This document shows positions 27,494-37,346 of a stretch of DNA of 64,000 nucleotides, piece after piece; the stretch's first letter is position 1; each line of letters begins with the position of its first letter. The translations under genes were made by a program, and so were the position numbers. Where the stretch lies: NCBI RefSeq assembly GCF_036170895.1, contig NZ_CP108036.1, positions 5,945,501 to 6,009,500 of the forward strand, read 5' to 3'. The stretch comes from Streptomyces erythrochromogenes (GTDB lineage Bacteria > Actinomycetota > Actinomycetes > Streptomycetales > Streptomycetaceae). The notes under the pieces were generated by a model that saw only the letters and a list, made by a program, of their open reading frames with translations, searched no databases and was not told the DNA's origin.

Positions 27494-28560
27494 GGCAGAT
27501 CCTGTTCGCCGGTGTCATCGGCATGTTCCTGACCGTCATCGGCACGCCGCTGCTGATCAAGCTGCTGGCCCGCAAGGGCTACGGCCAGTTCATCCGCGAC
27601 GACGGCCCGCGCGGCCACGCCGGGAAGAAGGGCACGCCCACCATGGGCGGTATCTCCTTCATCCTGGCCACGCTCGTCGCGTACGCGCTGACGAAGGTCA
27701 TCACCGGTGAGGAGCCGAGCTTCTCGGGCCTGCTCGTCCTGTTCCTGATGGCCGGCATGGGCCTCGTCGGGTACCTCGACGACTACATCAAGATCGTCAA
27801 GCGGCGTTCGCTGGGTCTTCGGGCCAAGGCCAAGATGGCCGGCCAGCTGATCGTCGGCATCGCCTTCGCAGTGCTCGCACTCCAGTTCAAGGACTCGCGC
27901 GACCTCACCCCGGCCTCCACCAAGCTGTCGTTCGTCACGGACTTCGGCTGGTCGATCGGCCCGGTGCTCTTCGTGGTCTGGGCGCTGTTCATGATCCTGG
28001 CCCTGTCCAACGGCGTGAACCTCACCGACGGTCTGGACGGTCTGGCCACCGGCGCCGCCGTGATGGTCTTCGGCGCCTACACCTTCATCGGCGTCTGGCA
28101 GTTCCAGGAGTCGTGCGCGATGGCCGCCGACCTCACCAACCCGAACGCCTGCTTCGAGGTCCGCGACCCACTCGACCTCGCGGTCGTCGCCTCCGCCCTC
28201 ATGGGCGCCTGCTTCGGCTTCCTGTGGTGGAACACCTCGCCCGCCAAGATCTTCATGGGCGACACCGGTTCGCTCGCCCTCGGCGGCGCGCTCGCGGGCC
28301 TCGCCATCTGCTCCCGCACGGAGCTCCTGGTGGCGCTCCTCGGCGGCCTCTTCGTGCTCATCACGATGTCGGTCGTCATCCAGGTCGGCTCCTTCAAGCT
28401 GACCGGCAAGCGCGTCTTCCGGATGGCGCCGCTCCAGCACCACTTCGAACTCAAGGGCTGGTCCGAGGTCCTCGTCGTGGTCCGCTTCTGGATCATCCAG
28501 GGCATGTGCGTGATCGTGGGTCTCGGTCTCTTCTACGCGGGATGGGCAGCCGACAAGTGA
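27490..28560 (+). CDS. mraY: Phospho-MurNAc-pentapeptide transferase MraY
   Basis: A 356-aa polytopic enzyme (about ten helices) that transfers phospho-MurNAc-pentapeptide to undecaprenyl phosphate, giving lipid I. The catalytic and Mg2+ motifs are present: RDDGPRGHAGKKGTPTMGG, GLVGYLDDYIKI (aspartate pair), NGVNLTDGLDGLATG and AKIFMGDTGSLALGG, plus the C-terminal PLQHHFELKGWSE. Streptomycete literature also calls it murX. Overlaps murF by 4 bp. The murD start lies inside its 3' end. Confidence 0.96.
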   Translation: MRQILFAGVIGMFLTVIGTPLLIKLLARKGYGQFIRDDGPRGHAGKKGTPTMGGISFILATLVAYALTKVITGEEPSFSGLLVLFLMAGMGLVGYLDDYIKIVKRRSLGLRAKAKMAGQLIVGIAFAVLALQFKDSRDLTPASTKLSFVTDFGWSIGPVLFVVWALFMILALSNGVNLTDGLDGLATGAAVMVFGAYTFIGVWQFQESCAMAADLTNPNACFEVRDPLDLAVVASALMGACFGFLWWNTSPAKIFMGDTGSLALGGALAGLAICSRTELLVALLGGLFVLITMSVVIQVGSFKLTGKRVFRMAPLQHHFELKGWSEVLVVVRFWIIQGMCVIVGLGLFYAGWAADK

Positions 28561-30119
28561 GCGCCTCCGACCTGGCCGGCCTGCTCGGCCCCGACGCCCT
28601 GGGCCGGTTCGGCCTGCCGGGCCGGATCACCGTGGCCGGCCTCGGCATCAGCGGCATCAGCGCCGCCCGGGCGCTTGCCGGGCTGGGCGCCCGCGTGACC
28701 GTCGTCGACAACGGCGACGGCGACGCGCACCGGGCCAGGGCGGCCGAGCTCGCGGAACTGGGCATCGAGGTCCGCCTCGGTCACCTGCCCGACGGCGCCC
28801 GGGCCGGCGAGACCCTGCCCGAGGGCACCGAACTGGTCGTCACCTCGCCCGGCTGGCAGCCGCAGAGCCCGCTCTTCCTGGCCGCCGCCGAGGCGGGCGT
28901 CGACGTCGTCGGCGACGTCGAGGTCGCCTGGCGGCTGCGCGCGGCCGGCGTGGAGCTCCGCGCCGCCCGCAGCGCCGCGGCCGAGGGCACCGGCGAAGGG
29001 GCCGGCGCGGACCCGGCCGGGCCCGCCGAATGGCTCGCCGTCACCGGCACCAACGGCAAGACCACCACCGTCCAGATGCTCGCGTCGATCCTGAAGGCCG
29101 CAGGGCTGCGCACCGCCGCCGTCGGCAACATCGGGACCCCGATCATCGACGTGGTGCTCGGCGAGCAGCAGTACGACGTCCTCGCCGTCGAACTCTCCAG
29201 CTACCAGCTGCACTGGGCGCCCTCCCTGCGCGTCCACTCGGCAGCCGTCCTCAACCTGGCCCCCGACCACCTCGACTGGCACGGCTCGATGCAGGCGTAC
29301 GCCGCCGACAAGGGCCGCATCTACGAGGGCAACACGGTGGCCTGCGTCTACAACGTGGCCGACAAGGCCACCGAGGACCTGGTCGTCGAGGCCGACGTCG
29401 AAGAGGGCTGCCGCGCGATCGGCTTCACCCTCGGCGCCCCCGGCCCCTCCATGCTCGGAGTCGTCGACGGCATCCTCGTCGACCGGGCCTTCGTGGAGAA
29501 CCGGCAGAAGAACGCCCAGGAGCTCGCCGAGGTCAAGGACGTCAACCCGCCGGCCCCGCACAACATCGCCAACGCGCTCGCCGCCGCGGCCCTGGCCCGC
29601 GCCTACGGCGTGGAGCCGCGCGCCGTCCGCGACGGGCTGCGCGACTTCCGTCCGGACGCCCACCGGGTCGCCCGGGTGGACGAGGTCGCCTCGGTCGTCT
29701 ACGTCGACGACTCCAAGGCCACCAACACCCACGCGGCGGAGGCCTCCCTCGCCTCCTTCGACAAGGTCGTCTGGATCGCCGGCGGCCTCGCCAAGGGCGC
29801 GACCTTCGACGAGCTCGTGCAGAAGTCGGCCGCGCGGATGCGCGGCGCCGTCCTGATCGGCGCCGACCGGGCGTTGATCGCCGAGGCGCTGGCGCGACAC
29901 GCCCCCGAGGTCCCGGTCGTCGACCTCGACCGGACCGACACTGGGGCGATGCTCGCAGCGGTCCGGGAGGCGGCCGCGCTCGCCGAGCCCGGCGACACGG
30001 TCCTGCTGGCACCGGCCTGCGCCTCGATGGACATGTTCGCGAACTACAACAAGCGCGGGGACGCGTTCGCCGACGCGGTGCGCGAACTGGCCGCCGAGAA
30101 CGCCGCGGACACGGCCTAG
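28542..30119 (+). CDS. murD: UDP-MurNAc-L-alanine:D-glutamate ligase MurD
   Basis: A 525-aa Mur ligase that adds D-Glu. The N-terminal Rossmann domain has VAGLGISGISAARALAGLGA. The ATP loop is AVTGTNGKTTTVQMLA near residue 165, followed by VELSSYQLHWAPSL, LNLAPDHLDWHGSM, YVDDSKATNTHAAEASL and LAPACASMDMFANYNKRGDA. The ATG at 28542 (MGSRQV...) overlaps mraY by 19 bp. A GTG at 28557 giving the usual 4-bp overlap is also possible (520 aa). About 15 residues of Glu/Gly/Ala insertion before the ATP loop are non-conserved. Confidence 0.94.
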   Translation: MGSRQVSASDLAGLLGPDALGRFGLPGRITVAGLGISGISAARALAGLGARVTVVDNGDGDAHRARAAELAELGIEVRLGHLPDGARAGETLPEGTELVVTSPGWQPQSPLFLAAAEAGVDVVGDVEVAWRLRAAGVELRAARSAAAEGTGEGAGADPAGPAEWLAVTGTNGKTTTVQMLASILKAAGLRTAAVGNIGTPIIDVVLGEQQYDVLAVELSSYQLHWAPSLRVHSAAVLNLAPDHLDWHGSMQAYAADKGRIYEGNTVACVYNVADKATEDLVVEADVEEGCRAIGFTLGAPGPSMLGVVDGILVDRAFVENRQKNAQELAEVKDVNPPAPHNIANALAAAALARAYGVEPRAVRDGLRDFRPDAHRVARVDEVASVVYVDDSKATNTHAAEASLASFDKVVWIAGGLAKGATFDELVQKSAARMRGAVLIGADRALIAEALARHAPEVPVVDLDRTDTGAMLAAVREAAALAEPGDTVLLAPACASMDMFANYNKRGDAFADAVRELAAENAADTA

Positions 30120-30189
30120 GCCGGGGGCGCCGGGACTGGTTCCCTCCGGCCGGATGCTCGCCTCTTACGAGTGGAGGGGAAGATCACAG

Positions 30190-31560
30190 ATGCCGGCCAA
30201 GCAGATGCTGCCGGGGCGGCGGCCGTCCGCCGTGAAGGCGCAGGGCCGCAAGCGCCCCGGGGTGAGTGTGAAGCGCCCTGGGCGGCCCCCCGGGCGCGGG
30301 CCGCTGGCCGGCCTCCGGCGCACGCAACAGCAGTTGCGCAGGGCGTGGGACCGCCCGCTCACGGCCTATTACCTGATTTTCGGCAGCTCCCTGCTCATCA
30401 CCGTGCTCGGTCTGGTGATGGTGTACTCCGCTTCCATGATCAAAGCGCTCCAGCTGGGCCTGGGCGACGCGTACTTCTTCAAGAAGCAGTTCCTCGCCGC
30501 CCTCATCGGCACGGTGCTGCTGCTGGTCGCCTCCAGGATGCCGGTGAAGCTGCACCGGGCCCTGTCCTACCCGGTGCTCGCCGGGACGCTCTTCCTGATG
30601 GTCCTGGTCCAGGTCCCCGGGATAGGGGTCTCGATCAACGGCAACCAGAACTGGATCTCCCTCGGCGGCCCGTTCATGCTGCAGCCCAGTGAGTTCGGCA
30701 AGCTCGCACTGATCCTGTGGGGCGCCGACCTGCTGGCCCGCAAGGGCGACAAGGGGCTGCTGAGCCAGTGGAAGCACCTGCTGGTGCCCCTGGTCCCCGT
30801 GGCCTTCCTGCTCCTCGGGCTCATCATGCTGGGCGGGGACATGGGCACCGCGATGATCCTCGGCGCCATCCTGTTCGGCCTGCTCTGGCTCGCGGGGGCC
30901 CCGACGCGGATGTTCGTCGGCGTGCTCGCCTTCGCGGGTGCGATCGTCGCACTGCTCATCAAGACCAGTCCGCACCGGATGGACCGCCTGGAGTGCATCG
31001 GTGCGACAGAACCGGGCAAGAACGACCTTTGCTGGCAGGCCGTACACGGGATCTACGCCCTCGCGTCGGGCGGCTGGTTCGGTTCCGGCCTGGGTGCAAG
31101 TGTGGAAAAATGGGGTCAACTACCCGAAGCCCACACCGACTTCATCTTCGCCATCACGGGGGAGGAACTGGGACTGGCGGGGACGCTGTCGGTGCTCGCC
31201 CTCTTCGCGGCTCTAGGCTATGCGGGTATCCGCGTGGCCGGACGCACGGAGGACTCCTTCGTACGGTTTGCCGCGGGAGGCGTGACCACCTGGATCACGG
31301 CCCAGGCCGTGATCAACATCGGTGCGGTGCTCGGCCTGCTGCCGATCGCCGGAGTCCCGCTCCCGCTGTTCTCCTACGGGGGGTCCGCCCTGCTGCCGAC
31401 CATGTTCGCGGTCGGACTGCTCATCGCCTTCGCGCGGGAGGAGCCGGCCGCGCGCGCGGCCCTCGCGATGCGGCAGCCGAAGACCGGCTGGAGGCGGACC
31501 GGGGTGAGATGGAAGTCGATGAGACGGCGCGTCAAGAAGCGTCCGTCCGGAGAGCGGTGA
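30190..31560 (+). CDS. ftsW: Septal peptidoglycan glycosyltransferase FtsW (SEDS)
   Basis: A 456-aa SEDS protein with about ten membrane helices that polymerises lipid II at the septum with FtsI. The basic cytoplasmic N-terminus (1-55) precedes VLGLVMVYSASMIKALQLG. SEDS blocks include NGNQNWISLGGPFMLQPSEF (before GKLAL), HTDFIFAITGEELGLAG and PLPLFSYGGSALLPTMFAVG. The catalytic-type Asp lies in the loop ahead of helix 8, but its exact assignment was not attempted. ATG 30190 was chosen because GGAGGGGAAG precedes it. The C-terminus is strongly basic. Followed by murG after 6 bp. Confidence 0.94.
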   Translation: MPAKQMLPGRRPSAVKAQGRKRPGVSVKRPGRPPGRGPLAGLRRTQQQLRRAWDRPLTAYYLIFGSSLLITVLGLVMVYSASMIKALQLGLGDAYFFKKQFLAALIGTVLLLVASRMPVKLHRALSYPVLAGTLFLMVLVQVPGIGVSINGNQNWISLGGPFMLQPSEFGKLALILWGADLLARKGDKGLLSQWKHLLVPLVPVAFLLLGLIMLGGDMGTAMILGAILFGLLWLAGAPTRMFVGVLAFAGAIVALLIKTSPHRMDRLECIGATEPGKNDLCWQAVHGIYALASGGWFGSGLGASVEKWGQLPEAHTDFIFAITGEELGLAGTLSVLALFAALGYAGIRVAGRTEDSFVRFAAGGVTTWITAQAVINIGAVLGLLPIAGVPLPLFSYGGSALLPTMFAVGLLIAFAREEPAARAALAMRQPKTGWRRTGVRWKSMRRRVKKRPSGER

Positions 31561-31566
31561 ATTTCG

Positions 31567-32661
31567 GTGCATGTCGTACTCGCCGGTGGGGGGACCGCCG
31601 GCCACATCGAGCCGGCGCTCGCCCTCGCGGACGCCCTGCGCAGGCAGGACCCTTCAGTGGGCATCACCGCCCTGGGCACCGAGCGCGGACTCGAAACCCG
31701 CCTGGTGCCGGAGCGCGGCTACGAACTGGGGCTGATCCCCGCCGTACCGCTGCCCCGCAAGCCCACCCCGGAGCTGATCACCGTCCCCGGACGGCTGCGC
31801 GGCACCATCAAGGCCGCGGAGGAGATCCTCCTGCGCACCAAGGCCGACTGCGTCGTCGGCTTCGGCGGCTACGTGGCCCTGCCCGGCTACCTCGCGGCCA
31901 AGCGGCTCGGGGTGCCGATCATCGTCCACGAGGCCAACGCCCGGCCCGGACTGGCCAACAAGATCGGCTCCCGGTACGCGCACGCCGTCGCGGTCTCCAC
32001 GCCCGACAGCAAGCTGCGCGGCGCCCGCTACGTGGGCATCCCGCTGCGCCGCTCCATCTCCACCCTCGACCGGGCCGCCGTACGCCCCGAGGCCCGCGCC
32101 GCCTTCGGCCTGGACCCCAACCTGCCCACGCTGCTGGTCTCCGGCGGCTCGCAGGGCGCCCGGCGCCTCAACGAGACGATCCAGCAGGTCGCTCCGACCC
32201 TCCAGCGCTCCGGCGTGCAGATCCTGCACGCGGTCGGGCCGAAGAACGAACTGCCGCGTGTCGACAACATGCCCGGGATGCCGCCCTATGTGCCGGTACC
32301 GTACGTGGACCGGATGGATCTCGCCTACGCCGCCGCCGACATGATGCTGTGCCGCGCGGGAGCGATGACCGTCGCCGAACTGTCCGCCGTCGGGCTGCCC
32401 GCCGCCTACGTCCCGCTGCCGATCGGCAACGGCGAACAGCGGCTCAACGCCCAGCCGGTGGTCAAGGCCGGCGGCGGCCTGCTCGTGGACGACGCGGAAC
32501 TGACGCCCGACTGGGTGCTCAGCCAGGTCCTCCCGGTGCTGTCCGACCCGCACCGCCTGTACGAGATGTCCCGCGCCGCCGGTGAGTTCGGCCGCCGGGA
32601 CGCCGACGAGCTGCTGGTCGGCATGGTGTACGAGGCGATCGCAGCCCACCGAGCCCGCTGA
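31567..32661 (+). CDS. murG: UDP-GlcNAc:lipid I transferase MurG
   Basis: A 364-aa GT-B glycosyltransferase that turns lipid I into lipid II at the inner membrane face. The N-terminal glycine loop [20 protein letters not shown], the second one [28 protein letters not shown] and [18 protein letters not shown] are present. The UDP-GlcNAc site region reads [23 protein letters not shown] start 6 bp after ftsW. No murC follows, unlike mycobacteria: the next gene after 30 bp is ftsQ. Confidence 0.96.
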   Translation: MHVVLAGGGTAGHIEPALALADALRRQDPSVGITALGTERGLETRLVPERGYELGLIPAVPLPRKPTPELITVPGRLRGTIKAAEEILLRTKADCVVGFGGYVALPGYLAAKRLGVPIIVHEANARPGLANKIGSRYAHAVAVSTPDSKLRGARYVGIPLRRSISTLDRAAVRPEARAAFGLDPNLPTLLVSGGSQGARRLNETIQQVAPTLQRSGVQILHAVGPKNELPRVDNMPGMPPYVPVPYVDRMDLAYAAADMMLCRAGAMTVAELSAVGLPAAYVPLPIGNGEQRLNAQPVVKAGGGLLVDDAELTPDWVLSQVLPVLSDPHRLYEMSRAAGEFGRRDADELLVGMVYEAIAAHRAR

Positions 32662-32691
32662 CGCGGGAGCACGGACGCAGGAGGCACAGGA

Positions 32692-33546
32692 GTGGCCGGA
32701 GCGACGACCGCACAGCGCGGAACCCCGTCTTCTGATCGGCCCGGCCGGTCGCCCCGCAAGGGCGACGGCTCTCCCAAGCCGTCCAAGGGTCCCAAGTCCG
32801 CGAAGGCCCGGAAGGGGACCGCCCCACGGGGCCCCGGCAAGCACCTGCGCCGGGGCCCTGTGCTGGCGTCCCTGGCCGCCGCGGTACTTCTCGTCTCCGG
32901 CTGCACCTGGGTCCTCTACGGGTCCTCCTGGCTCCGCGTCGAGAAGGTCACCGCCACCGGCACGGAGGTGCTCACCCCCGAACAGGTGCTCGCCGCCGCG
33001 GCCGTACCGGTCGGCTCACCCCTCGTGAGCGTCGACACGGACGAGATCGAGAGCCGTGTCCGCGGGCGTCTGCCCCGCATCGATTCGGTCGATGCGGTGC
33101 GGGCCTGGCCGCACGGGATCGGACTCAAGGTGACCGAACGCAAACCCGTCCTGCTCATCAAAAAGGACGCCAACTTCGTGGAAGTGGACGCATCGGGTGT
33201 GCGATTCGACACGGTTCCGAAAGCACCCGCGGGTGTTCCGGTCCTCGAATTGAACGCCGGGGGCTCCCCGAGCGCCCGCCGCTTCGACGAAGAGCGGCTG
33301 CTGCACGAGGCCGTGCTCGTCGCCGGATCCCTCCCGGCGCCGATCGCCAAGGAAACCGTGCAGGTCAAGGTGGGTTCCTACGATTCGATCGTGCTGGAGC
33401 TGACCGGAGGCCGGTCCGTGCGGTGGGGCAGCGGCGAACAGAGCGACGCGAAGGGGCGTGCGCTGACCGCTTTGCTGAAAGCCGCTCCGAAGGCCGGCCA
33501 CTTCGACGTGAGCGTTCCCACCGCCCCTGCGGCGGCCGGGAGTTGA
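32692..33546 (+). CDS. ftsQ: Cell-division protein FtsQ
   Basis: A 284-aa bitopic division protein. The basic Pro/Lys-rich cytoplasmic N-terminus (about 1-55), one membrane helix (GPVLASLAAAVLLVSGCTWV) and a POTRA domain WLRVEKVTATGTEVLTPEQV come first. The beta domain includes VRAWPHGIGLKVTERKPVLL. It connects FtsL/DivIC to the septal synthase. GTG with GGAGG upstream. Followed by a 279-bp regulated intergenic region before ftsZ, so ftsZ need not depend on the upstream transcript. Confidence 0.93.
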   Translation: MAGATTAQRGTPSSDRPGRSPRKGDGSPKPSKGPKSAKARKGTAPRGPGKHLRRGPVLASLAAAVLLVSGCTWVLYGSSWLRVEKVTATGTEVLTPEQVLAAAAVPVGSPLVSVDTDEIESRVRGRLPRIDSVDAVRAWPHGIGLKVTERKPVLLIKKDANFVEVDASGVRFDTVPKAPAGVPVLELNAGGSPSARRFDEERLLHEAVLVAGSLPAPIAKETVQVKVGSYDSIVLELTGGRSVRWGSGEQSDAKGRALTALLKAAPKAGHFDVSVPTAPAAAGS

Positions 33547-33627
33547 CGTCAGGTCGAACAGCGACGCACCCTGGTTGGCCAGCGATACGGGTGATCACAT
33601 AGGGTGAAAAGAAAAACGGGAGGTTCG

Positions 33628-33646
33628 GCGTGTTCGTTGAACACGC
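33628..33646. promoter_or_regulatory. Inverted repeat upstream of ftsZ
   Basis: GCGTGTTC and GAACACGC flank GTT: a perfect 8-bp inverted repeat about 180 bp before the ftsZ start, in the ftsQ-ftsZ gap where developmental promoters are known in Streptomyces. It could be an operator or a small hairpin. It is not a LexA box, because the half-sites are in the reverse order. Confidence 0.5.
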
Positions 33647-33662
33647 GCTACTTGTCGACTTA

Positions 33663-33799
33663 GTGTCCTGTTCGGAAGAGTCCAAGGAACAGACACACCC
33701 CTAACCCTAAACTTCAGGGTGAGGGTTCGGGTCGGCGCGTTCGGACCGTCCCTATTTCGGCATCAGTCGTCGCAACGCAGGCCCGCGAGGCGGCGACAC
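33663..33799. promoter_or_regulatory. Cluster of GACAC pentamers (possible WhiA sites) before ftsZ
   Basis: GTGTC at 33663-33667 and GACAC at 33692-33696 and 33795-33799. GACAC is the recognition core reported for the sporulation regulator WhiA, and ftsZ is a known WhiA-dependent gene in Streptomyces. The pentamer is common by chance, so this is supportive rather than proof. Confidence 0.4.
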
Positions 33800-33825
33800 G
33801 TAACTCGAGGCGAGAGGCCTTCGAC

Positions 33826-35031
33826 GTGGCAGCACCGCAGAACTACCTCGCAGTCATCAAGGTCATCGGTGTCGGCGGCGGTGGTGTCAATGCCATCAAC
33901 CGAATGATCGAGGTCGGTCTCAAGGGCGTCGAGTTCATCGCCATCAACACCGACGCCCAGGCGCTGTTGATGAGCGACGCCGACGTCAAGCTCGACGTCG
34001 GCCGTGAACTCACCCGGGGCCTCGGCGCCGGAGCCAACCCGGCCGTCGGTCGCAAGGCGGCAGAGGACCACCGCGAGGAGATCGAGGAGGTCCTCAAGGG
34101 GGCCGACATGGTCTTCGTCACCGCCGGTGAGGGCGGCGGCACCGGCACCGGCGGCGCACCCGTCGTCGCCAACATCGCGCGCTCGCTGGGCGCCCTGACG
34201 ATCGGTGTGGTCACCCGGCCGTTCACCTTCGAGGGCCGGCGCCGCGCGAACCAGGCGGAGGACGGCATCGCCGAGCTCCGCGAAGAGGTCGACACCCTCA
34301 TCGTCATCCCCAACGACCGCCTGCTGTCCATCTCGGACCGCCAGGTCAGCGTCCTGGACGCCTTCAAGTCGGCGGACCAGGTCCTGCTCTCGGGCGTCCA
34401 GGGCATCACCGACCTCATCACCACCCCGGGTCTGATCAACCTCGACTTCGCCGACGTCAAGTCCGTGATGTCCGAGGCCGGCTCGGCCCTGATGGGCATC
34501 GGCTCGGCCCGCGGCGACGACCGCGCGGTGGCCGCCGCCGAGATGGCGATCTCCTCGCCGCTGCTGGAGGCGTCCATCGACGGCGCCCGCGGCGTGCTGC
34601 TCTCCATCTCCGGCGGCTCCGACCTCGGTCTCTTCGAGATCAACGAGGCCGCGCAGCTGGTGAGCGAGGCGGCGCACCCCGAGGCGAACATCATCTTCGG
34701 CGCCGTCATCGACGACGCGCTCGGCGACGAGGTACGGGTCACCGTCATCGCGGCCGGGTTCGACGGCGGACAGCCCCCGGCCCGCCGGGACAACGTCATC
34801 GGCGCCGCGTCCACGAAGCGCGAGGAGCCCGCCCCGGCTCCGGTCCGCGCCGCCGAGCCGGTCCGCCCGGCCTTCGGCGGACTCGGCACGGTCCCCCCGC
34901 GCGAGGAGCCCCCGGCCCCCGTCGAGGCGGCCCCGGTCGAGGTCCAGGCCCCCGCGCCGCAGGTCCCCACGGCCCGGCCGTACCAGGACAGCCCGGCCGA
35001 GGAACTGGATGTCCCGGACTTCTTGAAGTGA
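33826..35031 (+). CDS. ftsZ: Cell-division tubulin FtsZ
   Basis: A 401-aa GTPase that forms the Z-ring/Z-ladders. N-terminal [19 protein letters not shown], the tubulin signature [19 protein letters not shown] (about residue 100), the T7 loop [13 protein letters not shown] and a Pro/Ala/Glu-rich linker (about 330-390) are present. It ends in the conserved C-terminal peptide ELDVPDFLK that binds SepF. GTG start after GAGAGG. The long upstream gap suggests its own promoters. Its stop overlaps pgeF by 4 bp. Confidence 0.97.
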   Translation: MAAPQNYLAVIKVIGVGGGGVNAINRMIEVGLKGVEFIAINTDAQALLMSDADVKLDVGRELTRGLGAGANPAVGRKAAEDHREEIEEVLKGADMVFVTAGEGGGTGTGGAPVVANIARSLGALTIGVVTRPFTFEGRRRANQAEDGIAELREEVDTLIVIPNDRLLSISDRQVSVLDAFKSADQVLLSGVQGITDLITTPGLINLDFADVKSVMSEAGSALMGIGSARGDDRAVAAAEMAISSPLLEASIDGARGVLLSISGGSDLGLFEINEAAQLVSEAAHPEANIIFGAVIDDALGDEVRVTVIAAGFDGGQPPARRDNVIGAASTKREEPAPAPVRAAEPVRPAFGGLGTVPPREEPPAPVEAAPVEVQAPAPQVPTARPYQDSPAEELDVPDFLK

Positions 35032-35813
35032 CACCGGAGCAGCATCACGTGGGCGGCGCCCACTTCGCCTTCACCGACCGGTGGGGCGGAGTGAGCGCCG
35101 TTCCGTACGAAGAGCTCAACCTCGGCGGCGCGGTCGGAGACGACCCGGCCGCCGTTGTCGCGAACCGGGCCCTGGCCGCGCGGTCCCTGGGACTCGACCC
35201 GGACCAGGTGGTCTGGATGAACCAGGTGCACGGCCGGGACGTGGCGGTGGTCGACGGACCCTGGGGGGAAGCGGAGATCCCGGCCGTGGACGCGGTGGTG
35301 ACCGCCCGTCGGGGGCTCGCCCTCGCCGTGCTCACCGCCGACTGCACGCCGGTCCTGCTGGCGGACCCCGTCGCCGGCGTCGTCGGGGCCGCCCACGCCG
35401 GACGGCCCGGGCTGGTCGCCGGAGTGGTGCCGGCGGCGGTGGAGGCGATGGTCTCCCTCGGCGCCGAGCCGGGGCGGATCGTCGCCCGCACCGGGCCCGC
35501 GGTCTGCGGGCACTGTTACGAGGTGCCGGCGCAGATGCGGGAGGCGGTGGCCGAAACGGTCCCCGCCGCCCGGGCCGAGACCAGCTGGGGGACACCGGCG
35601 GTCGACGTGGTCGCGGGGGTGCACGCGCAGCTCGCGGAGGCGGGGGTGGTGAACGGCCTCCGTTCCCCGGTCTGCACACTGGAGTCGCGGGACCACTTCT
35701 CGTACCGCCGTGACCGGGTGACCGGACGGCTTGCCGGATATGTCTGGTTGACGGAGCTTTCCCGGGGGGAGACCCCCGGATCCCCGGGGGAAAAGAAGAA
35801 TGACGGATCGTAA
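35028..35813 (+). CDS. pgeF: YfiH/PgeF-family laccase-domain protein
   Basis: A 261-aa protein of the YfiH (DUF152) family. E. coli PgeF edits misincorporated amino acids in muropeptides, and other members are purine nucleoside phosphorylases. The zinc/copper ligands are visible: His in [10 protein letters not shown], Cys in [13 protein letters not shown] and His in [28 protein letters not shown] is the family C-terminal block. GTG overlaps ftsZ by 4 bp and the end overlaps yggS by 14 bp. A wall-quality-control role would fit the operon, but nucleoside phosphorolysis cannot be excluded. Confidence 0.85.
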   Translation: MTPEQHHVGGAHFAFTDRWGGVSAVPYEELNLGGAVGDDPAAVVANRALAARSLGLDPDQVVWMNQVHGRDVAVVDGPWGEAEIPAVDAVVTARRGLALAVLTADCTPVLLADPVAGVVGAAHAGRPGLVAGVVPAAVEAMVSLGAEPGRIVARTGPAVCGHCYEVPAQMREAVAETVPAARAETSWGTPAVDVVAGVHAQLAEAGVVNGLRSPVCTLESRDHFSYRRDRVTGRLAGYVWLTELSRGETPGSPGEKKNDGS

Positions 35814-36519
35814 GTCGGAGCTCGCCGAGAACCTGGCGCGGGTGGAGGAACGTATCTCGTCCGCGTGCGCGGCGGCGGGCCGAGGGCGGGAGGAGGTGAC
35901 CCTCATCGTGGTCACCAAGACCTACCCCGCGAGCGACGTACGACTGCTGGCGGAGCTGGGCGTCCGTCATGTTGCTGAGAATCGCGACCAGGATGCCGCC
36001 CCCAAGGCCGCGGCCTGCGCGGATCTGCCGCTCACCTGGCACTTCGTCGGCCAGTTGCAGACCAACAAAGTCCGTTCCGTGGCGGGATACGCGCACGTGG
36101 TGCAGTCCGTCGACCGGGCCCGGCTCGTGAGTGCCCTCTCGGCGGCCGCGACGGGTGCGGGCCGTGAGATCGGCTGCCTCGTCCAGATCGCCCTCGACGC
36201 CGAGTCGGGCGAGCGGGGGACCCGGGGCGGGGCCGCACCGGAGCAGCTCGCGGAGTTGGCGGACCTCGTCGCCGGGGCACCCGGACTGCGGATCGACGGA
36301 CTGATGACCGTCGCACCGCTGTCCGGCCACTACGCGGGACGCGAACAGGCCGCCTTCGAGCGGTTGGTGGAATTGTCATCCCGCCTGCGCGCGGACCATC
36401 CGACTGCCACGATGGTGTCGGCCGGGATGAGCGCAGACCTGGAACAGGCCGTTGCGGCCGGTGCGACACATGTACGCGTCGGCACTGCGGTACTCGGCGC
36501 GAGACCCCGGCTCGGGTAA
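35800..36519 (+). CDS. YggS/PLPBP family pyridoxal-phosphate homeostasis protein
   Basis: A 239-aa single-domain TIM-barrel PLP-binding protein. The PLP lysine lies in LIVVTKTYPASDVRLLAELG (about residue 40). HFVGQLQTNKVRSV, DGLMTVAPL, TMVSAGMSADLEQAV and HVRVGTAVLGARP are family blocks. One oddity is HVAENRDQDAAPKAA, where most members have GENYVQE. The family buffers PLP and amino-acid pools. It lies between pgeF and sepF as in most actinobacteria. Confidence 0.92.
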   Translation: MTDRKSELAENLARVEERISSACAAAGRGREEVTLIVVTKTYPASDVRLLAELGVRHVAENRDQDAAPKAAACADLPLTWHFVGQLQTNKVRSVAGYAHVVQSVDRARLVSALSAAATGAGREIGCLVQIALDAESGERGTRGGAAPEQLAELADLVAGAPGLRIDGLMTVAPLSGHYAGREQAAFERLVELSSRLRADHPTATMVSAGMSADLEQAVAAGATHVRVGTAVLGARPRLG

Positions 36520-36668
36520 CGTCGCGAAGAAAGTCGGACCACAGCAGAAAATATGGTCATTCCCGTCGATGAGCGGGCAGACCACGTGGATCGCGGGCAG
36601 TTGGTGACATTCGTGACACGGCGGCACCTGCGACAGGGCGATCCACCACAGAGCGGAGGACTCGGAGA

Positions 36669-37286
36669 ATGGCCGGCGCGATGCGCAAGATGGCGGTCTA
36701 CCTCGGCCTCGTGGAGGACGACCGGTACGACAACCCGGGGTACGACCCCGACGACGAGTTCGAGCCCGAGCCGGAGATGGAGCGGGCTCGGGAGCGGGAT
36801 CGCCGACAGCAGCCCGTGCACCAGTCGCCCGTATCGGACGAACCGGTACGAGTCGTACAGCCTCCGGCGCAGCGGGAGCCCATCCCAATTCCGGTGGAAA
36901 ACGGACGTCCTGCGCGAATTGCCCCCGTGGCATCCATCACACCTGATCGCACGAACCTGGAGAAGAACGCCCCCGTGATCATGCCCAAGGTCGTCTCCGA
37001 GCGGGAGCCGTACCGCATCACGACACTGCACCCCCGGACCTACAACGAGGCCCGTACCATCGGGGAACACTTCCGTGAGGGCACTCCGGTGATCATGAAT
37101 CTCACGGAGATGGACGACACGGATGCGAAGCGTCTCGTGGACTTCGCCGCCGGACTCGTGTTCGGTCTGCACGGCAGCATTGAACGCGTGACACAGAAGG
37201 TGTTCCTGCTGTCGCCTGCTAACGTCGATGTCACGGCGGAGGACAAGGCCCGCATCGCGGAGGGCGGGTTCTTCAACCAAAGCTAG
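36669..37286 (+). CDS. sepF: FtsZ membrane anchor SepF
   Basis: A 205-aa protein. The N-terminal amphipathic membrane-targeting helix [18 protein letters not shown], an acidic/disordered linker (residues about 20-110) and the C-terminal SepF fold ([40 protein letters not shown]) are present. It binds the FtsZ C-terminal peptide and replaces FtsA, which is absent here. GGAGGA precedes the ATG; MRKMAV at 36681 is an alternative start. The 149-bp gap upstream contains GTGACATTC-GTGACACGG, a short direct repeat with one GACAC. Confidence 0.95.
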   Translation: MAGAMRKMAVYLGLVEDDRYDNPGYDPDDEFEPEPEMERARERDRRQQPVHQSPVSDEPVRVVQPPAQREPIPIPVENGRPARIAPVASITPDRTNLEKNAPVIMPKVVSEREPYRITTLHPRTYNEARTIGEHFREGTPVIMNLTEMDDTDAKRLVDFAAGLVFGLHGSIERVTQKVFLLSPANVDVTAEDKARIAEGGFFNQS

Positions 37287-37346
37287 ACCGATCCGTCAGA
37301 TACGGGACCGGGAACAGATCGGGAAACGGGGAGAGGGAAGCACGGG

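Noticed and set aside
33628..33646. LexA (SOS) box upstream of ftsZ
   Set aside because: Actinobacterial LexA sites have GAAC-N4-GTTC order. Here the order is GTTC-N3-GAAC, so it is recorded only as an unexplained inverted repeat.
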